The notes below the pieces were generated by a model that saw nothing but the letters and a program-made list of their open reading frames with translations, did not search any database and was not told the DNA's origin. From NCBI GenBank assembly GCA_020403245.1, contig JADBYA010000030.1, positions 124,001 through 188,000 on the forward strand: DNA of 64,000 bases, read 5' to 3'. A program made the translations under genes and the position numbers. This document shows positions 52,550-60,258 of this stretch, one piece after another. Each line of letters opens with the position of its first letter. Position 1 is the stretch's first letter. The stretch is from Flavobacterium sp. Lineage in GTDB: Bacteria; Bacteroidota; Bacteroidia; Flavobacteriales; Flavobacteriaceae.

Positions 52550-52657
52550 AACCACAAACCAGCAGGTAGGCAGGGAAACACTAAGAATGCACAAAGCTCA
52601 CAGGGAAATAGATCTTTGTGAGCTTTGTGGTTTTATTACTTTGTGCACTTTGTGGTT
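52550..52657. repeat. Word-repeat quasi-palindrome with GC-rich insert
   Basis: AACCACAAA on the left and CTTTGTGGTT on the right pair, with inner ACAAAGCTCACA and TTTGTGAGCTTTGTGG also complementary. An AGCAGGTAGGCAGG insert lies near the left end. It resembles the repeat at 9549-9640. Confidence 0.7.
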
Positions 52658-52668
52658 AAAAATATAAT

Positions 52669-54072
52669 TTAAAGTTCATCTGGGAAAATCTTCCCAGGGT
52701 TTAGAATATTATTGGGGTCAAAAACATGTTTGATGCGTTCCATTAATTCTAAATGTACTTTGGAGAAAGCAATATCCATAAAATTCTTTTGTACGTATCC
52801 AATGCCATGTTCACCAGAAAGTGTTCCTTTCAATGAAACCGTTAATTCAAATATTTCACGAATACCAATTGGTACTTGTGTGTTCCAATTATCATCCGTC
52901 ATATCTGCTTTAATAATGTTTACATGTAAATTTCCATCACCTGCATGTCCATAACAAACCGATTTGAAACCATACTTTTCGCCTATTCTTTTGATGCCCG
53001 ATAATAATTCTGGCAATACATATCTTGGCACTACTGTGTCTTCTTCTTTATATATGGAATTTGATTTTACAGCTTCACCAACAGCACGACGCATTTTCCA
53101 AAGTGCATTTTTTTGGTCTTCAGTATCAGCAAATAAGACCTCATCAATTTCAAATTGTTCTACTACCGATAAAATTCTCTCGGCTTCTTGCATCAATATT
53201 TCAGGATAATTACCGTCAACTTCTATCAACAAATGCGCTTGATGTTCTGGCTTTATCGTCACACTAATTCCTTCTACAAATCGAACTGTCCAATCGATGG
53301 CGTCGCGTTCCATAAACTCCAGAGCACTAGGTACAATTCCGGCACGAAAAATAGCGGATACTGCCTCACAAGCTTCGTGTGCTTTATAAAAAGGAACCAT
53401 CATTAACACATTGTGATTATTTTTTGGCAATAATTTTAAAACTGCTTTGGTTATTACGCCCAGTGTTCCTTCACTTCCTACCATCAATTGAGTAAGATTA
53501 TAACCAGTAGAGTTTTTTAACGTATTGGCACCAGTCCAAATGATTTCACCATTGGGCAAAACGACTTCGAGATTGAGCACATAATCTTTGGTTACGCCAT
53601 ATTTTACGGCTCTTGCTCCACCCGAATTTTCGGCTATGTTTCCACCAATCCAACAACTTCCCATACTGCTTGGATCAACGGGATAAAACAAACCTTTTTC
53701 GGATACAGCTTCACGCAATACTTGAGTAATTACGGCTGGTTCAACTGTTATTTGTAAATTTTGCTCGTCAATTTCCAGAATTTTATTCAAGCGTTCCATT
53801 GACAAGCCTATTCCTTCGTAAATAGACAGAGCCCCGCCGCTCAGACCTGTTCTGGCTCCGATTGGTGTAGTTGGAATTTTATATTCGTTGGCGAGTTTTA
53901 ATATTTGAGAAATCTCTTTAGCATTAGCTGGTTTTAAAACAACATTGGGTGGAAAAACATAGTCTTCTGTTTCGTCGTGTCCGTAATGGTTTCGGGTTTC
54001 TTGATCAGTAAAAATAAAGGATTCACCAACTATTTGAGTTAATTTTTGAAGTATTTCGGGTGATAATAACAT
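52669..54072 (-). CDS. FAD-linked oxidase (glycolate oxidase GlcD/D-lactate dehydrogenase type)
   Basis: A 467-residue flavoenzyme. The PCMH FAD-binding domain has PTTPIGARTGLSGGALSIYE, NIAENSGGARAVKYG and LMVGSEGTLGVITKAVL; the C-terminal cap has CYGHAGDGNLHVNI, SGEHGIGYVQK and NPGKIFPDEL. It oxidises a 2-hydroxy acid (glycolate, D-lactate or D-2-hydroxyglutarate). No iron-sulfur partner genes are next to it. Confidence 0.93.
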   Translation of the reverse strand: MLLSPEILQKLTQIVGESFIFTDQETRNHYGHDETEDYVFPPNVVLKPANAKEISQILKLANEYKIPTTPIGARTGLSGGALSIYEGIGLSMERLNKILEIDEQNLQITVEPAVITQVLREAVSEKGLFYPVDPSSMGSCWIGGNIAENSGGARAVKYGVTKDYVLNLEVVLPNGEIIWTGANTLKNSTGYNLTQLMVGSEGTLGVITKAVLKLLPKNNHNVLMMVPFYKAHEACEAVSAIFRAGIVPSALEFMERDAIDWTVRFVEGISVTIKPEHQAHLLIEVDGNYPEILMQEAERILSVVEQFEIDEVLFADTEDQKNALWKMRRAVGEAVKSNSIYKEEDTVVPRYVLPELLSGIKRIGEKYGFKSVCYGHAGDGNLHVNIIKADMTDDNWNTQVPIGIREIFELTVSLKGTLSGEHGIGYVQKNFMDIAFSKVHLELMERIKHVFDPNNILNPGKIFPDEL

Positions 54073-54112
54073 AGCTAAAAAAATTGAGAAGTAAAAATAC
54101 TAAATCCAAACT

Positions 54113-55321
54113 TTATTTCTTCTTCAAATTGGGCAAAAAATAACAAATAATTCCCATCAATGGTAGAAAAGAACAAATTTTATATACAAATTCAATAGAC
54201 GTATAATCTGCAAGGAAACCAAGCAATGCAGAACCTAAAGCACCCATTCCGAAGGCAAAACCATAAAAAAGACCGGAAACCATTCCGAGTTTTTTAGGCA
54301 CCAATTCCTGAGCATAAACAATGATGGCTGGAAAAGCTGATGAAATAATTATCCCAATGATTATCATCAATACATCGGTATAAAAAAGGTTGGCATAAGG
54401 CAATAAAAGCGCAAATGGTGCAGCGCCAAAAACGGAAAACCAAATTATGTATTTACGCCCAAATTTATCGCCTAATGGTCCGCCAAGAATGGTTCCAAGT
54501 ACATAGGCAATCAAATAAATAAACATATGAAACTGAGCTTGCTGTATGGAAAGATTGAATTTTTCTATGACATAAAACGTGTAATAGGTTGATAAACTTG
54601 CCGAATAAAAGAACTTAGAAAAAATAAGAATTAGCAATACAGCAATAGCAAATTTGACTTTGCTTTTTGAGAGGTTGTGAAAGTTGACAAACTCTCCTTT
54701 CTTGTTGTCGCGCAACACCAAATGAGCTCTATACCAAAAGGCAATTTTGGAAATTATCCCTAAACCAATAATGGCTGCAATAACAAACCAAAGTATGTAT
54801 TTTTGAGAATTTGGCACCACAATTAAAGCGACCAAAAGCGGTCCAAGTGCTGTTCCCAGATTCCCACCCACTTGAAAAATAGATTGTGCCAAGCCACGTT
54901 TTCCACCTGATGCCAAATTAGAAATCCTTGCCGATTCTGGATGAAAAATAGCGGAGCCAGTTCCTATCAATACAACAGAAAGTACTATCCAATAAAAAGT
55001 AGAAGCAAAAGACAGCGATACTATTCCTGCCAATGAAAATAACATACCGTAAACTTGTGAAAAAGGTTTTGGATACTTGTCAGTATAATAACCCACAAAC
55101 GGTTGCAAAATAGATGCAGAAAACTGAAAAGCAAAAGTGATTAATCCAATTTGCGCAAAAGAAAGATTGTAACTTTGCTTTAAAATGGGGTAAACTGATG
55201 GAATTATAGCTTGAATTAAATCGTTTAGCAAATGAGCAAAACTGATAGAAAATAGGATGGAGAAAATCGTTTTTTGAACTAATTCGGATTTATTTTCTAA
55301 TATAGAAGTTTCAGAAGCCAC
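54113..55321 (-). CDS. MFS transporter, fosmidomycin-resistance (Fsr) type
   Basis: A 402-residue MFS protein with 12 hydrophobic segments. FAHLLNDLIQAIIPSVYPIL and QSYNLSFAQIGLITFAFQFS match the Fsr family, and GTGSAIFHPESARIS and GGPLGDKFGRKYIIWFSVFG are typical. The start appears to be GTG. Export of small drugs is the known role of relatives; the natural substrate is unknown. Confidence 0.9.
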   Translation of the reverse strand: MASETSILENKSELVQKTIFSILFSISFAHLLNDLIQAIIPSVYPILKQSYNLSFAQIGLITFAFQFSASILQPFVGYYTDKYPKPFSQVYGMLFSLAGIVSLSFASTFYWIVLSVVLIGTGSAIFHPESARISNLASGGKRGLAQSIFQVGGNLGTALGPLLVALIVVPNSQKYILWFVIAAIIGLGIISKIAFWYRAHLVLRDNKKGEFVNFHNLSKSKVKFAIAVLLILIFSKFFYSASLSTYYTFYVIEKFNLSIQQAQFHMFIYLIAYVLGTILGGPLGDKFGRKYIIWFSVFGAAPFALLLPYANLFYTDVLMIIIGIIISSAFPAIIVYAQELVPKKLGMVSGLFYGFAFGMGALGSALLGFLADYTSIEFVYKICSFLPLMGIICYFLPNLKKK

Positions 55322-55475
55322 AATACTTATTTTGTTGCTGTAAAAGTAAAGTTTTGCTTCGAAAACATGAACGCTTTTTTAAAAAGAATTAACAACAAAA
55401 AACAAAGAAATAATTCCATCTTCGTAGTAATTTATTTTTAATGTAAATTTGTTTTAATAAAAATTCAAAATTAAT

Positions 55476-56558
55476 TTGAAACCATCCTCAAAAAAATCGG
55501 CACTTACAGAAAAAGATGGCATTTCTCAACCAGAGAGTTTTAGTAAATCCTCATTGAAAAAAATTGTAGAAAGTCGAAAAGTACAACCAACTGCAAAGGA
55601 ATTATTCGAAGGGATTTTGGCTGGAAATATAACTATATTAAGTCGAAGTATCACATTAATAGAAAGCACTAATCCAGAGCATCTAGTGAAAGCCAATGAA
55701 ATAATTAACGCTTGTTTACCGCATGCTAATAAATCAATTAGAATAGGAATTACAGGTGTTCCGGGAGTTGGAAAAAGTACATTTATTGAAGCTTTTGGAA
55801 GTTATTTAACGTCGCTAGGAAAGAAAGTAGCAGTATTAGCAGTAGATCCAAGTAGTACGATTTCTCACGGCAGCATTTTGGGCGACAAAACCCGAATGGA
55901 GGAATTGGTAAATGACAAGAACGCCTATATTCGTCCTAGCGCGTCAGGAGAAACATTGGGTGGTGTAGCAAGAAAAACTCGGGAAACTATAATCCTTTGT
56001 GAAGCTGCGGGATTTGACACTATAATTATTGAAACGGTTGGTGTTGGACAAAGTGAAACCGCAGTGCACAGCATGGTCGATTTCTTTTTGTTGCTCAAAA
56101 TTTCGGGGGCTGGCGATGAATTACAAGGAATTAAGCGAGGTATTATGGAAATGGCCGATGCTATTGTGATTAATAAAGCCGATGGCGATAATGTCAACAA
56201 AGCCAAATTAGCCAAAACTGAATTTAACCGTGCCCTGCATTTATTTCCAGCAAAAAGTTCGGGATGGATTCCAACAGTTTCTACTTGTAGTGCTTATGAA
56301 AAAACTGGTATTGATGGGGTTTGGAAAACCATATCTGACTATTTCACGTTGGTTAAAGAGAATCATTATTTTGAACAAAAACGCCAAGAACAAAACCAAT
56401 ATTGGATGTTGGAAACCATCAATGAACAGTTGAAATCGAACTTCTATAATCATCCTGAGATAATAAAACTTTTAGAAGTAAATAAAAAAGCTGTTGCTGC
56501 AAACAGGAAATCACCCTTTATAGCAGCATTGGATTTAATTTCTGCCTATTTTAAATAA
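55476..56558 (+). CDS. meaB: Methylmalonyl-CoA mutase-associated GTPase MeaB
   Basis: A 360-residue ArgK/MeaB GTPase: GVPGVGKSTFIEAFGSYL (P-loop), AVDPSSTISHGSILGDKTRM, IIETVGVGQSE and NKADGDN. It guards and reloads B12-dependent methylmalonyl-CoA mutase. The start is TTG at 55476, since the family N terminus begins close to it and no ATG is present. The mutase genes are not in this window. Confidence 0.93.
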   Translation: MKPSSKKSALTEKDGISQPESFSKSSLKKIVESRKVQPTAKELFEGILAGNITILSRSITLIESTNPEHLVKANEIINACLPHANKSIRIGITGVPGVGKSTFIEAFGSYLTSLGKKVAVLAVDPSSTISHGSILGDKTRMEELVNDKNAYIRPSASGETLGGVARKTRETIILCEAAGFDTIIIETVGVGQSETAVHSMVDFFLLLKISGAGDELQGIKRGIMEMADAIVINKADGDNVNKAKLAKTEFNRALHLFPAKSSGWIPTVSTCSAYEKTGIDGVWKTISDYFTLVKENHYFEQKRQEQNQYWMLETINEQLKSNFYNHPEIIKLLEVNKKAVAANRKSPFIAALDLISAYFK

Positions 56559-56566
56559 GTTCTAAA

Positions 56567-56709
56567 TTTATACCTTATCTACTTCAAATATCATAAAAAA
56601 TCAAATTTTATATCATTAAAGGTATAAAATATTAATATAATTAAAAAATATACTATTTTAGGTATAAATATTTAAAAAAATAGTATATTTGTATTATAAA
56701 AGGTATAAA
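56567..56709 (+). promoter_or_regulatory. Operator array and promoter of HipBST-like operon
   Basis: AGGTATAAA occurs at 56620, 56660 and 56701 (40 to 41 bp apart), and inverted at 56567-56575. A perfect 14-bp inverted repeat (AAATATACTATTTT, arms 56646-56659 and 56677-56690) surrounds the middle copy. The -7 box TATATTTG (56684-56691) lies in the right arm. The HTH protein of this operon is the natural candidate to bind here. Confidence 0.65.
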
Positions 56710-56710
56710 A

Positions 56711-56938
56711 ATGAAAGAAAAACTAAACAATATTAGTGTTTACGTTAAGACAAAACGCAAGCAAAATAAACTAACACAACCCGAATTAGCCCTAAAAGCA
56801 GGAGTTGGTTTGCGATTTGTGAGAGATTTAGAACAAGGAAAAAACACTTTAAGAATGGACAAAGTGAATGACGTTTTGCGATTATTTGGAGAAGAATTAG
56901 GCGTGGTTCAAATGGATAGAGAAAAATTATTGAAGTAA
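56711..56938 (+). CDS. HipB-like HTH antitoxin/repressor
   Basis: A 75-residue HTH_XRE protein: SVYVKTKRKQNKLTQPELAL and KAGVGLRFVRDLEQGKNTLR, with a C-terminal LRLFGEELGV typical of HipB. It lacks long extensions. Its stop overlaps the next ATG (TAATG). It should repress the operon by binding the repeated sites just upstream. Confidence 0.93.
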   Translation: MKEKLNNISVYVKTKRKQNKLTQPELALKAGVGLRFVRDLEQGKNTLRMDKVNDVLRLFGEELGVVQMDREKLLK

Positions 56939-57264
56939 TGAATAGAAGCGGAAATGTATATTTGAAAAATGTTTTTTGTGGCGTTGTTAGCGAAACAGAC
57001 TCAGGATATTCCTTTGAATACAATAAAGACTATTTACAAAGCAACCAAGCCCAAGCCGTGAGCTTAACATTACCATTAACCGAAAAACCCTATCAAAGTA
57101 AAACATTATTTGCCTTTTTTGATGGGTTAATTCCAGAAGGATGGCTTTTGGATATAGCCGAAAAAAATTGGAAAATAAATTATAAAGACCGTATGGGTTT
57201 GCTCCTAACCTGCTGTAAAGATTGCATAGGAGCGATAAGTGTTGTAAAAAATGAAGGATTATAA
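56938..57264 (+). CDS. HipS-like protein (HipA N-terminal subdomain)
   Basis: A 108-residue protein matching the N-subdomain 1 of HipA: NVYLKNVFCGVVSETDSGYS, FEYNKDYLQS and LTEKPYQSKTLFAFFDGLIP with EGWLLDIAEKNW. In two-gene hipBA systems this is part of HipA; here it is a separate gene. In known HipBST systems HipS is the antitoxin that inhibits the kinase HipT. The 3' end overlaps the kinase gene by 14 bp. Confidence 0.88.
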   Translation: MNRSGNVYLKNVFCGVVSETDSGYSFEYNKDYLQSNQAQAVSLTLPLTEKPYQSKTLFAFFDGLIPEGWLLDIAEKNWKINYKDRMGLLLTCCKDCIGAISVVKNEGL

Positions 57265-58276
57265 AAAGAAATATTTGGCTCGATTAGAGAATTCTACCAC
57301 AGAAGTACAAGAAAAAAGTACTTTCTATGGCAACCGTTGCTTGTATTGTTATGAACCATTATTGGATAGCTCATCCGATTTTCACGAAGCTTGCAACAAA
57401 CGATTTTTTGGACAATTAAAAACTCCTCAATTGGCTTACAGCTTGGATAATTTGCAAGAATTGGCAACACAAGTTATCCAAAGTCAAATGGCAGTTACGG
57501 GAGTTCAAGCCAAGGTTTCGCTGAGTTTGTATAAAAAACAAGAAAAAAATGTAACCAAAAAACTCACTATAGTAGGATTGTATGGTGATTACATACTTAA
57601 ATCACCCTCTGAACATTATGCACAATTGCCCGAATTAGAAAGCGCAACGATGCACATGGCGGCAGTTTGTGGTATAAATGTAGTGCCACATAGTTTGGTA
57701 AAACTACAAGATAAAACCTTATGTTACATTACAAAACGAGTAGATAGAACCCGAAAAGGAAAACTACACATGGAAGACATGTGCCAATTAAGCGAACGAC
57801 TTACCGAAGATAAATACAAAGGAAGTCATGAGCAAGTTGCCAAATTGGTTTTGAAATATTCTAGTTCGCCGTTGTTGGATGTGAGTAATTTTTATGAGCA
57901 AGTATTGTTTAGTTTTTTTATAGGAAATAGCGATATGCACTTGAAAAACTTTTCGCTTTTAGAAAAAGAAGGTCAAGGTTTGAGTTTGTGTCCTGCTTAT
58001 GATTTAGTACCAACTGCTTTAGTAAACCCAGCCGATAAAGAAGAATTAGCACTAACATTAAATGCTAAAAAAAGAAAATTGAAATACCAAGATTTTTTGG
58101 CTGCATATGAAAATAGTGGTTTGAGTAAAAAAGTCTTAGACGATACCTTAGAACTTTTTGTATATGCCAAAACCGAAATGCTTGCTGTTTTAGAAAAGAG
58201 TTTTGTGAGTTCAGACAATAAAATAAAGTATGCTAGTTTGATGAATAGCAGGTATATACAATTAGGATTATTGTAA
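57251..58276 (+). CDS. HipT-like serine/threonine kinase toxin
   Basis: A 341-residue HipA-fold kinase. Residues 30-48 hold a Cys4-type-like ribbon (C30-x2-C33, H45-x2-C48) absent from E. coli HipA. The Gly-rich loop GVQAKVSLSL has Ser90 and Ser92 spaced like the two autophosphorylated serines of HipT. The catalytic loop is FFIGNSDMHLKNFSLL and the metal-binding Asp is in AYDLVPTALV. The start and overlap with the HipS-like gene support tripartite translation. The target, presumably a tRNA synthetase, is unknown. Confidence 0.9.
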   Translation: MKDYKKKYLARLENSTTEVQEKSTFYGNRCLYCYEPLLDSSSDFHEACNKRFFGQLKTPQLAYSLDNLQELATQVIQSQMAVTGVQAKVSLSLYKKQEKNVTKKLTIVGLYGDYILKSPSEHYAQLPELESATMHMAAVCGINVVPHSLVKLQDKTLCYITKRVDRTRKGKLHMEDMCQLSERLTEDKYKGSHEQVAKLVLKYSSSPLLDVSNFYEQVLFSFFIGNSDMHLKNFSLLEKEGQGLSLCPAYDLVPTALVNPADKEELALTLNAKKRKLKYQDFLAAYENSGLSKKVLDDTLELFVYAKTEMLAVLEKSFVSSDNKIKYASLMNSRYIQLGLL

Positions 58277-58618
58277 TGACGAGCAATAGAAATAATCTTT
58301 CTGTTTAATAATAAACTAATTTCAAAAAAAATGTGTTTGCCTCAATAGTTAGAAACTAATTGGGGCATTATTTATGGAAAGAAAAGTTAAATACAATAAT
58401 ACATTTAAGTTAAACTAGGTTTATACAATTACTGTTTAAACAAAAAATTGAATTTTAAACGTATTTTATGAATCTATATATATTTTAATTTAAATGTATG
58501 TCCCGTTTATTGGATAAATAGATTAAAACCAACTAAAAATACTGTAAAATAATTGATAAAAAAAATTATCAAAAGCTAACAGCTATTAAAAAATACTTAA
58601 AGTTTTAACTTATCGGAT
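58277..58618. other. Gene-free 342-bp AT-rich spacer
   Basis: I see no reading frame, hairpin or repeat that can be supported here. Composition is very AT-rich. Confidence 0.6.
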
Positions 58619-58646
58619 TTGAAAATTTTGCATTATTCTATATTTG
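58619..58646 (+). promoter_or_regulatory. Promoter of the secreted small protein gene
   Basis: TTG 58619-58621, 17-nt spacer, TATATTTG 58639-58646, an exact consensus match. The ATG at 58656 is only 9 bp beyond the -7 box, so the leader would be a few nucleotides or absent. Confidence 0.75.
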
Positions 58647-58655
58647 CATCCGAAA

Positions 58656-59033
58656 ATGAAGCATAAAAAATTCTATATAACTTTTTCAGTAATCTGGTCA
58701 CTAATTCCAGCACTTATGTTTGCTTCCAGTACTTTGGCAAGCACAAACAACGTTTTGACTTTTAGTTCAACGTTTATCGAATATCAAAAATCTACAACTG
58801 AACCTAATAGTGATCAATCATTACCGCATGGAAAAGAATTTCCTAAAGAATTCCCACAAGAAAATCAGTTTTTAAATATAGACATCGAAGAGAATGTTGA
58901 GCCTTGTGAAGTGAATTATTTTGTATCACTTATTAATTTTGTACGCTATTCAAAAAAGGTAACCTTTAGATACAAAGCACAAGAAAATCTGCGATTTCAT
59001 CCTGATATTATTCCACCACCTCCAAAATTGTAA
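58656..59033 (+). CDS. Small secreted protein with Pro-rich C terminus
   Basis: A 125-residue protein with an N-terminal signal peptide (FYITFSVIWSLIPALMFASS), a Ser/Thr-rich middle part and a basic end closing in FHPDIIPPPPKL. No known family is recognised. The -7 box of its promoter overlaps a longer in-frame start, so the ATG at 58656 is used. It lies 99 bp before the RND efflux operon and might be a regulator-like or accessory protein, but nothing shows that directly. Confidence 0.65.
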   Translation: MKHKKFYITFSVIWSLIPALMFASSTLASTNNVLTFSSTFIEYQKSTTEPNSDQSLPHGKEFPKEFPQENQFLNIDIEENVEPCEVNYFVSLINFVRYSKKVTFRYKAQENLRFHPDIIPPPPKL

Positions 59034-59132
59034 ATAATTTTTATATTGTAGTATTTGTTTTGCTTTTCTGAAATAGAATAGTAATTACAACTCAGCTTTA
59101 TTTTATTAAAATTTATTTAACAATTTTTAAAA

Positions 59133-60254
59133 ATGAATAAAATTATTTTGATCGTTAACGTATTTATACTTTTAAATTTAACATCCTCCTGCAATACAAA
59201 AAAATCAGATAACGGTATTCCCGAAACTTATCAAACTACAAAACCAATAGTGGTAGATACCACTTTTACAATTGACCATGTTGCAGAAATTCAATCTGTT
59301 CAAAATGTTGAAATTCGAACTAAAATCAATGGATACATTGAAAAAATTCATGTGGACGAAGGAAAATCAGTCAAAGCAGGTCAACTACTGTTTAGTATTA
59401 ATAGCCAAACACTAGAGAAGGACTTATTGAAAGCCAAAGCTTTAGTCAAAAATGCTTATGCAGAAGCAAAAAATGCCGAATTAAATCTGCAAAATATCAA
59501 ACTTCTTTCCGATAAAAATATTGTTTCAAAAACAGAGTTTGAAAAATCTCAAGCATCCTATGCCGCTGCTCTTGCTCGTATTGATGAGCAAAGAGCCAAT
59601 CAGTCGAGTGCGGAAATTATGCTATCTATGACAAAAATTAAAGCGCCTTTTGATGGCATTATTAATCGCATTCCATTTAAAATTGGTAGTCTTATCAATG
59701 AAGGAACGCTACTGACGACGATATCAAACAATCAATCGGTTTATGCCTATTTTAATGTATCCGAAAAAGAATATTTACAATTTAAAGAGCAAAATACGGT
59801 TAACAAACCAGCCGAAATCACCTTACTTTTAGCCAATGGCAAACCACATGAATACAAAGGAACGATTGAAACAATTGAAGGTGAATTTGACCAAAACACT
59901 GGAAATATAGCATTTAGAGCTAAATTTCCAAACCCCGAATTATTATTGAAACACGGTTCTAGTGGAAAAATTCAACTGACTAACAGCATAAAAGGCGCTA
60001 TTATCATCCCTCAAAAAACCACATTTGAAATTCAAGACAAGCAATATGTTTATGTTATTGATAAAAACAACACGGTTAGAGCGCAAAACATTGAAGTAAA
60101 ACAACGGCTACAGCATCTTTATGTACTTGAAAAAGGAATAAGCCCAACCGATCAAATCATTTATGAAGGCATTCAAAACCTGAAAGATGGTGATAAGATA
60201 ACGGCAAAGTTGATTCCGATGAAACAAATAATTGCTACACTCAAAAAAGGCTAA
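59133..60254 (+). CDS. RND efflux periplasmic adaptor subunit
   Basis: A 373-residue membrane fusion protein with a lipoprotein signal (VFILLNLTSSC). The lipoyl-like half-motif GYIEKIHVDEGKSVKAGQLLF, a coiled-coil hairpin (residues about 95-160) and the beta-barrel ITKIKAPFDGIINRIPFKIG-type segment are present. It joins the inner membrane pump to the outer membrane factor. The next gene starts 4 bp downstream. Confidence 0.94.
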   Translation: MNKIILIVNVFILLNLTSSCNTKKSDNGIPETYQTTKPIVVDTTFTIDHVAEIQSVQNVEIRTKINGYIEKIHVDEGKSVKAGQLLFSINSQTLEKDLLKAKALVKNAYAEAKNAELNLQNIKLLSDKNIVSKTEFEKSQASYAAALARIDEQRANQSSAEIMLSMTKIKAPFDGIINRIPFKIGSLINEGTLLTTISNNQSVYAYFNVSEKEYLQFKEQNTVNKPAEITLLLANGKPHEYKGTIETIEGEFDQNTGNIAFRAKFPNPELLLKHGSSGKIQLTNSIKGAIIIPQKTTFEIQDKQYVYVIDKNNTVRAQNIEVKQRLQHLYVLEKGISPTDQIIYEGIQNLKDGDKITAKLIPMKQIIATLKKG

Positions 60255-60258
60255 CATC

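Noticed and set aside
60232..60258. Longer N terminus for the RND pump
   Set aside because: It overlaps the adaptor gene and adds residues not expected before the FIHRPVLS motif.
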